Source: Phylloscopus collybita
Taxonomy: Eukaryota; Chordata; Aves; Passeriformes; Phylloscopidae
Direction: 5' to 3'
Assembly: GCA_027886175.1 (NCBI GenBank)
Contig: JAJNNQ010000139.1
Coordinates: forward strand, 1-64,000
Length of the DNA stretch: 64,000 nucleotides
The notes beneath the pieces were generated by a model. It searched no databases. It was given only the letters and a program-made list of their open reading frames with translations, and was not told where the DNA came from. The position numbers and the translations under genes are program-made. Shown here piece by piece: positions 1-11,036 of the stretch; within the stretch, counting starts at the first letter, position 1, and the number at the start of each line of letters is the position of its first letter.

Positions 1-217
1 GGAACGGTGGTCCTTTTCCATGGGAAAGCAAAGTATCCACCCCAGGTTCCTGATGGCAGTTTGTAGGAGACCTTGGAAACACAAGGGCAGAGAATCTTCC
101 ATCTGGTGTTAGATTGCACCTGGGAGATATACTCATTTGTATGGAATTTTAGTGGAATATAGTAGACAGAATCCCAGCTGCAGGTAGACAGAATTAGACA
201 TGAATAGTGGCTCATTT
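1..217 (+). repeat. Partial HOR unit: tail of M26 and monomer M27
   Basis: The window opens inside a higher-order unit. Bases 1-17 are the last bases before the ccatgg landmark of M27, and M27 itself runs from 18 to 217. It is recognised by the word gggaaagcaaag, found only in M27 of every full unit, and by the ggtgttagattgcacc segment. It is about 2 bp shorter than other M27 copies because of single-base losses near 77 (gaccttgg instead of gacctttgg) and near 160 (aatatagt instead of aatattagt). No gene is present. Confidence 0.9.
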
Positions 218-2969
218 CCATGGAAACCAAAGTCTCCACCCAGGTTCCTCATGTCATTTTCTAGGAGGCCTCTGGCACTACAGGAGGAGAAAAAGTTCCT
301 ATTGGTGGCATATTGCATCTGGGAGATATCCTCATTTGTATGTAATTTTAATAGCCATAAGCCCAGTGGCAGGCAGACAGTATTAGACACGAACGGTGGC
401 CCTTTACATGGTAACCAAAGTCTCCGCCTCAGGTTCTTGATGTCAATTGTAGGAAGGCCTTTGGCTCTTCAGGGGCAGACAAACTTCCATCTGGTGGTAG
501 ATTGCACCTGGGAGACATCCTCATTTGTATAGAATTTTAGTGGAATTTTAGTCGGCATAAGCCCAGTGTCTCGCAGACAGCATTAGACACGACTGTGGTC
601 CATTTCCTTGGGAAACCAAAGTCTCCATCTCACATGCCTGATGTCAGTTTGTAGGAGGCCTTTGGCACTACAAGGGCAGATAAACTTCCAACTGGTGGTA
701 GATTCCGTGCGGGAGATATCCTCATTTGTGAGGAATTTCAGCAGGCATAACCCCAGTGGCAGGCAGACAGCATTAGACACAAACGGTGGTCCTTTTCCAT
801 GGGAAACCGAAGTCTCTACCCCACGTTCCTGATATTAGTTTGTAAGAGGCCTTTGGAAGTACAAGGGCAGAAAAACTTCCATCTGGTGGTAGATTGCACC
901 TGGGAGATATTCCTCATTTTTATGGAACTTCAGTGGTATTAAAGTAGGCAGAAATCCAGCAGCAGGCAGACTGCTTTACACTACGAACGCTGGCCCATAT
1001 CCATGGGAAACCAAAGTGTCCACTCCAGGCTCCTCATGTCAGTTTATAGAAGGCCTTTGGAAATACAAGGGCAGAAAAACTTATATCTGGCGGTAGACTG
1101 CACCCGGGAGATGTCTTCATTTGTATGAATTTCAGTGGAATTTTCGTAGGTAGAAGCCCATGCCGACAGACATTAGTAGACACGAACGGTGGCCCTTTTC
1201 CATGGGAAAACAAAGTCTCCAACCCAGGCTCCTGATGTCAGTTTGTAGGAGGCCTTTGGCACTACAAGGGCAGACAAACCTCCATCTAGTGGTGGATCGG
1301 GCACCTCGTAGATGTCCTTATTTGTATGGAATTTTAGTGGTATTTTAGTACTCAGAAGCCCAGTTGCAGACAGAGAGCATTAAACATGAACGGTGGGCCT
1401 TTTCCATAGGAAACCAAAGTCTCCACGCCAGGTTCCGAATGTCAGTATAAAGGAGGCCTTTGGCACTGCAAGAGCAGACAAACTTCCATCTGGTGGCATA
1501 TTGCATCTGGGAGATATCCTCATTTGTATGGAACTTCAGCAGTCATAACCACAGTGCCAGGCATGACAGCATTAGACAGGAACGGTGGTCCTTTTCCATG
1601 GGAAACCAAAGTCTCCACCCTAGGTTTCTGATGGCAGTTTGTAGAGGCCTTTGGAAACATAAGGGCAGAGAAACTTCCATCTGGTGTTAGTTTGCACCTT
1701 GGAGATATTCGCATTTGTATGGAATTTTAGAGGAATTTTAGTAGGCAGAATCCCAGCGGCAGGCAGACAGAATTAGACATGAATAGTGGCCCATTTCCAT
1801 GGGAAACCAAAGTCTCCACCCCCAGGTTCCTGATGTCATTTTCTAGGAGGCCTCTGGCACTACAAGACGAGACAAACTTCCAACTGGTGGCATATTGCAT
1901 CTGGGAGATATCCTCATTTGTATGTAATTTTAGTAGGCATAAGCCCAGTGGCAGGCAGACAGCATTAGACAGAACGGTGGTCCTTTTCAATGGGAAACCA
2001 AAGTCTCCGCCCCAGGTTCCTGTTGTCAATTTGTAGGAAGCCTTTGGCTCTACAGGGGCAGACAAACTTCCATCTGGTGGTAGATTGCACATGAGAGACA
2101 TCCTCATTTGTATGGAATTTTAGTGGAATTTTAATAGGCAGAAGCCTCGTGGCAGGCACACATCATTAGACACGAACGCTGGCCCATTTCCATGGGAAAC
2201 CAAAGTTTTCCAATCCAGGATCCTGAGTCAGTTTGAAGGAGGCGTTTGGCACTAGAAGGGCAGACAAAGTTCCGTCTGGTGGTTGATTGCATCGAGGAGA
2301 TATCCTCATTTGTATGGAATTTCAGCAGGCAGAAGCCCAGTGGCACGCAGACAGCATTAGACATGAACAATGGACCTTTTCCATGGGAAACCAAGTCTCC
2401 ACCTCACGTTCCTGATGTCAGTTTGTAGGAGGCCTTTGGAAATACAAGGGCAGGCAAACTTCCATCTGGTGGTAGATTGCACCTGGGAGATAACCTCATT
2501 TCTATAGAATTTTAGTGGAATTTTAGTAGGCATAAGCCAGTGGCTGCCAGACAGCATTAGACACGAACGGTGGGCATTTCTTTGGGAAACAAAAGTCTCC
2601 ACCCCCCGTTCGGGATGTCAGTTTTTAGGTGGCCTTTGGCACTACGGGGGCAGAAAAACTTCCACCCAGTGGTAGATTACACCTGGGAGATATCCTCATT
2701 TGTATGGAACTTCAGCAGTCATCACCACAGTGCCAGGCAGACAGCATTAGACAGGAACGGTGCTTTTCCATGGGAAAGCAAAGTCTCCACCCCAGGTTCC
2801 TGATGGCAGTTTGTAGGAGGCCTTTGGAAACACAAGGGCAGAGAATCTTCCATCTGGTGTTAGATTGCACCTGGGAGATATACTCATTTGTATGGAATTT
2901 TAGTGGAATATTAGTAGACAGAATCCCAGCTGCAGGTAGACAGAATTAGACATGAATAGTGGCTCATTT
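218..2969 (+). repeat. HOR unit H1, short 14-monomer variant (2,752 bp)
   Basis: This unit holds M1 to M11, a chimeric M12/M25 monomer, M26 and M27. The intervening monomers of the 27-mer are absent. Order was read from monomer-specific words, for example tctcgcagacag before M3, gcccatatcc before M5, ccataggaaacc in M7, gacgagac in M9 and cgttcgggatg in M26. It differs from later copies mainly by about 20 single-base or few-base insertions and deletions, for example near 588, 911, 975, 1,127, 1,157, 1,295, 1,562, 1,968, 2,208 and 2,222. Substitutions are few. That pattern suggests consensus error rather than ageing. Open frames here are satellite frames, not genes. Confidence 0.88.
2381..2579 (+). 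repeat. Chimeric M12/M25 monomer of H1
   Basis: The bases leading into this monomer (gcacgcag, gacatgaac, ggacc up to 2,376) match the approach to M12. From 2,402 the sequence (cacctcacg, then ggaaatacaagggcagg) matches M25. The crossover therefore lies between 2,376 and 2,402, around the ccatgg word. The result is a clean monomer-register deletion of about 13 monomers. Confidence 0.85.
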
Positions 2970-5731
2970 CCATGGGAAACCAAAGTCTCCACCCCAGGTT
3001 CCTCATGTCATTTTCTAGGAGGCCTCTGGCACTACAGGAGGAGAAAAAGTTCCTATTGGTGGCATATTGCATCTAGGAGATATCCTCATTTGTATGTAAT
3101 TTTAATAGCCATAAGCCCAGTGGCAGGCAGACAGTATTAGACACGAACGGTGGCCCTTTTCCATGGTAAACCAAAGTCTCCGCCTCAGGTTCTTGATGTC
3201 AATTTGTAGGAAGCCTTTGGCTCTTCAGGGGCAGACAAACTTCCATCTGGTGGTAGATTGCACCTGGGAGACATCCTCATTTGTATAGAATTTTAGTGGA
3301 ATTTTAGTCGGCATAAGCCCAGTGTCTCGCAGACAGCATTAGACACGAACTGTGGTCCATTTCCTTGGGAAACCAAAGTCTCCATCTCACATGCCTGATG
3401 TCAGTTTGTAGGAGGCCTTTGGCACTACAAGGGCAGATAAACTTCCAACTGGTGGTAGATTCCGTGCGGGAGATATCCTCATTTGTGAGGAATTTCAGCA
3501 GGCATAACCCCAGTGGCAGGCAGACAGCATTAGACACAAACGGTGGTCCTTTTCCATGGGAAACCGAAGTCTCTACCCCACGTTCCTGATATTAGTTTGT
3601 AAGAGGCCTTTGGAAGTACAAGGGCAGAAAAACTTCCATCTGGTGGTAGATTGCACCTGGGAGATATCCTCATTTTTATGGAATTTCAGTGGTATTAAAG
3701 TAGGCAGAAATCCAGCAGCAGGCAGACTGCTTTACACACGAACGCTGGCCCATATCCATGGGAAACCAAAGTGTCCACTCCAGGCTCCTCATGTCAGTTT
3801 ATAGAAGGCCTTTGGAAATACAAGGGCAGAAAAACTTATATCTGGCGGTAGACTGCACCCGGGAGATGTCTTCATTTGTATGGAATTTCAGTGGAATTTT
3901 CGTAGGTAGAAGCCCAATGGCCGACAGACATTAGTAGACACGAACGGTGGCCCTTTTCCATGGGAAAACAAAGTCTCCAACCCAGGCTCCTGATGTCAGT
4001 TTGTAGGAGGCCTTTGGCACTACAAGGGCAGACAAACCTCCATCTAGTGGTGGATCGCACCTCGTAGATGTCCTTATTTGTATGGAATTTTAGTGGTATT
4101 TTAGTACTCAGAAGCCCAGTTGCAGACAGAGAGCATTAAACATGAACGGTGGGCCTTTTCCATAGGAAACCAAAGTCTCCACGCCAGGTTCCGAATGTCA
4201 GTATAAAGGAGGCCTTTGGCACTGCAAGAGCAGACAAACTTCCATCTGGTGGCATATTGCATCTGGGAGATATCCTCATTTGTATGGAACTTCAGCAGTC
4301 ATAACCACAGTGCCAGGCAGACAGCATTAGACAGGAACGGTGGTCCTTTTCCATGGGAAACCAAAGTCTCCACCCTAGGTTTCTGATGGCAGTTTGTAGG
4401 AGGCCTTTGGAAACATAAGGGCAGAGAAACTTCCATCTGGTGTTAGTTTGCACCTTGGAGATATTCGCATTTGTATGGAATTTTAGAGGAATTTTAGTAG
4501 GCAGAATCCCAGCGGCAGGCAGACAGAATTAGACATGAATAGTGGCCCATTTCCATGGGAAACCAAAGTCTCCACCCCAGGTTCCTGATGTCATTTTCTA
4601 GGAGGCCTCTGGCACTACAAGACGAGACAAACTTCCAACTGGTGGCATATTGCATCTGGGAGATATCCTCATTTGTATGTAATTTTAGTAGGCATAAGCC
4701 CAGTGGCAGGCAGACAGCATTAGACAGGAACGGTGGTCCTTTTCAATGGGAAACCAAAGTCTCCGCCCCAGGTTCCTGATGTCAATTTGTAGGAAGCCTT
4801 TGGCTCTACAGGGGCAGACAAACTTCCATCTGGTGGTAGATTGCACATGAGAGACATCCTCATTTGTATGGAATTTTAGTGGAATTTTAATAGGCAGAAG
4901 CCTCGTGGCAGGCACACATCATTAGACACGAACGCTGGCCCGCCCATTTCCATGGGAAACCAAAGTTTCCAATCCAGGATCCTGATGTCAGTTTGAAGGA
5001 GGCGTTTGGCACTAGAAGGGCAGACAAAGTTCCGTCTGGTGGTTGATTGCATCGAGGAGATATCCTCATTTGTATGGAATTTCAGCAGGCAGAAGCCCAG
5101 TGGCACGCAGACAGCATTAGACATGAACAATGGACCTTTTCCATGGAAACCAAAGTCTCCACCTCACGTTCCTGATGTCAGTTTGTAGGAGGCCTTTGGA
5201 AATACAAGGGCAGGCAAACTTCCATCTGGTGGTAGATTGCACCTGGGAGATAACCTCATTTCTATAGAATTTTAGTGGAATTTTAGTAGGCATAAGGCCA
5301 GTGGCTGCCAGACAGCATTAGACACGAACGGTGGGCATTTCTTTGGGAAACAAAAGTCTCCACCCCCCGTTCGGGATGTCAGTTTTTAGGTGGCCTTTGG
5401 CACTACGGGGGCAGAAAAACTTCCACCCAGTGGTAGATTACACCTGGGAGATATCCTCATTTGTATGGAACTTCAGCAGTCATCACCACAGTGCCAGCAG
5501 ACAGCATTAGACAGGAACGGTGGTCCTTTTCCATGGGAAAGCAAAGTCTCCACCCCAGGTTCCTGATGGCAGTTTGTAGGAGGCCTTTGGAAACACAAGG
5601 GCAGAGAATCTTCCATCTGTGTTAGATTGCACCTGGGAGATATACTCATTTGTATGGAATTTTAGTGGAATATTAGTAGACAGAATCCCAGCTGCAGGTA
5701 GACAGAATTAGACATGAATAGTGGCTCATTT
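2970..5731 (+). repeat. HOR unit H2, short 14-monomer variant (2,762 bp)
   Basis: H2 has the same 14-monomer composition and order as H1, including the same M12/M25 junction. H1 and H2 therefore probably descend from one deletion that was then duplicated. H2 is cleaner than H1 but still has indels against full units: a 4-bp gain near 4,937 (ggcccgccc), and single losses near 5,150, 5,495 and 5,618. M1 carries the ctaggag variant, shared with H3, H7, H9, H10 and H11. Confidence 0.88.
5141..5340 (+). repeat. Chimeric M12/M25 monomer of H2
   Basis: This is the same junction as in H1. M12-type sequence runs up to 5,136 (ggacc) and M25-type from 5,162 (cacctcacg). Identical diagnostic bases on both sides in H1 and H2 argue for a single origin of the deletion. 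Confidence 0.85.
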
Positions 5732-8700
5732 CCATGGGAAACCAAAGTCTCCACCCAGGTTCCTCATGTCATTTTCTAGGAGGCCTCTGGCACTACAGGA
5801 GGAGAAAAAGTTCCTATTGGTGGCATATTGCATCTAGGAGATATCCTCATTTGTATGTAATTTTAATAGCCATAAGCCCAGTGGCAGGCAGACAGTATTA
5901 GACACAAACGGTGGCCCTTTTCCATGGTAAACCAAAGTCTCCGCCTCAGGTTCTTGATGTCAATTTGTAGGAAGCCTTTGGCTCTTCAGGGGCAGACAAA
6001 CTTCCATCTGGTGTAGATTGCACCTGGGAGACATCCTCATTTGTATAGAATTTTAGTGGAATTTTAGTCGGCATAAGCCCAGTGTCTCGCAGACAGCATT
6101 AGACACGAACTGTGGTCCATTTCCTTGGGAAACCAAAGTCTCCATCTCACATGCCTGATGTCAGTTTGTAGGAGGCCTTTGGCACTACAAGGGCAGATAA
6201 ACTTCCAACTGGTGGTAGATTCCGTGCGGGAGATATCCTCATTTGTGAGGAATTTCAGCAGGCATAACCCCAGTGGCAGGCAGACAGCATTAGACACAAA
6301 CGGTGGGTCCTTTTCCATGGGAAACCGAAGTCTCTACCCCACGTTCCTGATATTAGTTTGTAAGAGGCCTTTGGAAGTACAAGGGAAGAAAAACTTCCAT
6401 CTGGTGTAGATTGCACCTGGGAGATATCCTCATTTTTATGGAATTTCAGTGGTATTAAAGTAGGCAGAAATCCAGCAGCAGGCAGACTGCTTTACACACG
6501 AACGCTGGCCCATATCCATGGGAAACCAAAGTGTCCACTCCAGGCTCCTCATGTCAGTTTATAGAAGGCCTTTGGAAATACAAGGGCAGAAAAACTTATA
6601 TCTGGCGGTAGACTGCACCCGGGAGATGTCTTCATTTGTATGGAATTTCAGTGGAATTTTCGTAGGTAGAAGCCCAATGGCCGACAGACATTATTAGACA
6701 CGAACGGTGGCCCTTTTCCATGGGAAAACAAAGTCTCCAACCCAGGCTCCTGATGTCAGTTTGTAGGAGGCCTTTGGCACTACAAGGGCAGACAAACCTC
6801 CATCTAGTGGTGGATCGCACCTCGTAGATGTCCTTATTTGTATGGAATTTTAGTGGTATTTTAGTACTCAGAAGCCCAGTTGCAGACAGAGAGCATTAAA
6901 CATGAACGGTGGGCCTTTCCATAGGAAACCAAAGTCTCCACGCCAGGTTCCGAATGTCAGTATAAAGGAGGCCTTTGGCACTGCAAGAGCAGACAAACTT
7001 CCATCTGGTGGCATATTGCATCTGGGAGATATCCTCATTTGTATGGAACTTCAGCAGTCATAACCACAGTGCCAGGCAAGACAGCATTAGACAGGAACGG
7101 TGGTCCTTTTCCATGGGAAACCAAAGTCTCCACCCTAGGTTTCTGATGGCAGTTTGTAGGAGGCCTTTGGAAACATAAGGGCAGAGAAACTTCCATCTGG
7201 TGTTAGTTTGCACCTTGGAGATATTCGCATTTGTATGGAATTTTAGAGGAATTTTAGTAGGCAGAATCCCAGCGGCAGGCAGACAGAATTAGACATGAAT
7301 AGTGGCCCATTTCCATGGGAAACCAAAGTCTCCACCCCAGGTTCCTGATGTCATTTTCTAGGAGGCCTCTGGCACTACAAGACGAGACAAACTTCCAACT
7401 GGTGGCATATTGCATCTGGGAGATATCCTCATTTGTATGTAATTTTAGTAGGCATAAGCCCAGTGGCAGGCAGACAGCATTAGACAGGAACGGTGGTCCT
7501 TTTCAATGGGAAACCAAAGTCTCCGCCCAGGTTCCTGATGTCAATTTGTAGGAAGCCTTTGGCTCTACAGGGGCAGACAAACTTCCATCTGGTGGTAGAT
7601 TGCACATGAGAGACATCCTCATTTGTATGGAATTTTAGTGGAATTTTAATAGGCAGAAGCCTCGTGGCAGGCACACATCATTAGACACGAACGCTGGCCC
7701 ATTTCCATGGGAAACCAAAGTTTCCAATCCAGGATCCTGATGTCAGTTTGAAGGAGGCGTTTGGCACTAGAAGGGCAGACAAAGTTCCGTCTGGTGGTTG
7801 ATTGCATCGAGGAGATATCCTCATTTGTATGGAATTTCAGCAGGCAGAAGCCCAGTGGCACGCAGACAGCATTAGACATGAACAATGGACCTTTTCCATG
7901 GGAAACCAAAGTCTCCAGCTCACGTTCCTGATGTCAGTTTGTAGGAGGCCTTTGGAACTACAAGGGCAGACAAACTTCCATCTGGTGGTAGATTGCACCT
8001 GGAGATATCCTCATTTGTATAGAATTTTAGTGGAATTTTAGTAGGCAGAAGTCCAGCGGCAGGCAGACAGCATTACACACGAACGCTGGCCAATATCCAT
8101 GGGAAACCAAAGTCTCCAACCCAGGCTCCTCATGTCAGTTTGTAGGAGGCCTTTGGCATTAAAAGGGCAGACAAACTTTCATCTGGTGGGAAATTGCATT
8201 TGGGAGATATCCTCATATGTATGGAACTTTGGTAGGCATATGCCCACTGGCAGGCAGACAGCATTAGACACGAACGGTGGCCTCTTTCCATGGAAAAACA
8301 AAGTCTCCAGCCCACGTTCCTAATGTCAGTTTTTAGGAGACCTCTGGCACTACAGGAGGAGACAACTTCCAACTGCTGGCATATTGCATCTGGGAGATAT
8401 CCTCATTTGTGAGGTATTTCAGCAGGCATAACACCAGTGACAGGCAGACAGCATTAGACACGAACGGTGCCCCCTTTTCCATGGGAAACCAAAGTCTCCA
8501 CCCCACGTTCCTGACGTCAGTTTTTAGGAGGCATTTGGCACTACAGAGGCAGACAAACTTCCATCTGGTGGTAGATTGCATCTGGGAGACATCCTCATTT
8601 GTATGGAATTTTAGTGGGATTTTAATAGGCAGAAGCCTAGTGGTAGACGCAAGTCATTAGACACGAACGCTGGCCCATTTCCATGGGAAACCAAAGTCTC

Positions 8701-11036
8701 CACTCCAGGTTCCTGATGTGAGTTTGTAGGAGGCCTTTGGCACTACAAGAGCAGACAAAGTTCCATCTGGTTGTTGATTGCATCGAGGAGATATCCTCAT
8801 TTGTATGGAATTTCAGCAGGCAGAAGCCCAGTGGCAGGCAGACAGCATTAGACACGAACAATGGACCTTTTCCATGGGAAACCAAAATCTCCACCCCACG
8901 TTGCTGATGTCTCATTGTAGGAGGCGTTTTCGAATATAAGGGCAGAAAAACTTCCATCTGGTGTTAGGTTGTAGCTGGGAGATATACTCATTTTTATGGA
9001 ATTTTAGTGGAATTTTAGTAGGCAGAATCCCAGCAGCATGTAGACAGAATTAGACATGAATAGTGGCCCATTTCCATAGGAAACCAAAGTCTCCAACCCA
9101 TGATCCTGATGTCATTTTCTAGGAGGCCTCTGGCACTACAAGAGGGGACAAACTTCCAATTGGTGGCATATTGCATCTGGGAGATATCCTCATTTGTATG
9201 TAATTTTAGTACCCATAAGCCCAGTGGCAGGCAGACAGCATTAGACACGAACGGTGGCCCTTTTCCAGGGGAAACCAAAGTCTCCGCCCCAGGTTCCTGA
9301 TGACAATTTGTAGGAGGCCTTTGGAATTACAAGGGCAGACAAACTTCTATCTGGTGGTAGATTGCACCTGGGAGATATCCTCATTTGTATAGAATTTTAG
9401 TGGAATTTTAGTAGGCATAAGCCCAGTGGCAGGCAGACAGCATTAGACACGAACAAGGGACCTTTTCCATGGGAAACCAAAGTCTCCACCTCACGTTCCT
9501 GATGTCAGTTTGTAGGAGGGCTTTGGAACTACAAGGGCAGACAAACTTCCATCTGGTGGTAGATTGCACCTGGGAGATATCCTCATTTGTGAGGAATTTC
9601 AGAAGGCATAACCCCAGTGGCAGGCAGATAGCATTAGACACGAACGGTGCCCTTTTCCATGGGAAACCAAAGTCTCCATCCCACGTTCCTGATGTCAGTC
9701 ATTAAGAGGCGAATGGAACTACAAGGGCAGAAAAATTTCCATCTGGTGGTAGATTGGACCTGGGAGATATCGCCATTTGTATGGAATTTTAGTGGTATTT
9801 TAGTAGGCAGAAGTCCAGCGGCAGGCAGACAGCATTACACACGAACGCTGGCCAATATCCATGGGAAACCAAAGTCTCCAACCCAGGCTCCTCATGTCAG
9901 TTTGTAGGAGGCCTTTGGCATTAAAAGGGCAGACAAACTTCCATCTGGTGGTTGATTGCATCGGCGAGATATGCTCATTTGTATGGGATTTCAGAAGGCA
10001 GAAGCCAAGTGGCACGCAGACAGCATTGGACACGAACAGTGGCCCATTTCCATGGGAAACCAAAATCTCCACCCCACGTTGCTGATGTCTCATTGTAGGA
10101 GGCGTTTTCCAATATAAGGGCAGAAAAACTTCCATCTGGTTGTAGATTGCACCTGGGAGATATCCTCATTTCTATGGAATTTTAGTGGAATTTTAGTAGG
10201 AAGAAACCCAGTGGCAGGCAGACAGCATTAGACACGAACAATGGCCCATTTCTATGGGAAACCAAAGCCTCAACTCCGGGTTCCAGGTGTCATTTTGTAG
10301 GAGGCCTTTGGCACTACAAGGGCAGACAAAGTTCCGTCTTGTGTTTGATTGAATCGAGGAGATACCCTCATTTGTATGGAATTTCAGCAGGCAGAAGCCC
10401 AGTGGCAGGCAGACAGCATTAGACACGAACAATGGACTTTTTCCATGGGAAACCAAAGTCTCCACCTCACGTTCCTGATGTCAGTTTGTAGGAGGCCTTT
10501 GGAAATACAAGGGCAGGCAAACTTCCATCTGGTGGTAGATTGCACCTGGGAGATAACCTCATTTCTATAGAATTTTAGTGGAATTTTAGTAGGCATAAGG
10601 CCAGTGGCTGCCAGACAGCATTAGACACGAACGGTGGGCATTTCTTTGGGAAACAAAAGTCTCCACCCCCCGTTCGGGATGTCAGTTTTTAGGTGGCCTT
10701 TGGCACTACGGGGGCAGAAAAACTTCCACCCAGTGGTAGATTACACCTGGGAGATATCCTCATTTGTATGGAACTTCAGCAGTCATCACCACAGTGCCAG
10801 GCAGACAGCATTAGACAGGAACGGTGGTCCTTTTCCATGGGAAAGCAAAGTCTCCACCCCAGGTTCCTGATGGCAGTTTGTAGGAGACCTTTGGAAACAC
10901 AAGGGCAGAGAATCTTCCATCTGGTGTTAGATTGCACCTGGGAGATATACTCATTTGTATGGAATTTTAGTGGAATATTAGTAGACAGAATCCCAGCTGC
11001 AGGTAGACAGAATTAGACATGAATAGTGGCTCATTT
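5732..11036 (+). repeat. HOR unit H3, full 27-mer (5,305 bp)
   Basis: This is the first full unit. It is 4 bp shorter than the standard 5,309 bp because of scattered single-base indels: near 5,754, 6,010, 6,304, 6,405, 6,913, 7,078, 7,526, 7,999, 8,363 and 8,468. No indel is seen after about 8.5 kb. M17 (from 8,872) is type A with the longer gcagaaaaac ending. M24 has the caactccggg form, with a private ccagg near 10,283. M14 has cctaatg, shared with H4 and H10. Confidence 0.9.

Noticed and set aside
4930..4945. 4-bp insertion ggcccgccc in H2 as a biological variant
   Set aside because: It is a local stutter of cccg in the indel-rich first 8.5 kb and is seen nowhere else, so a consensus error is more likely.
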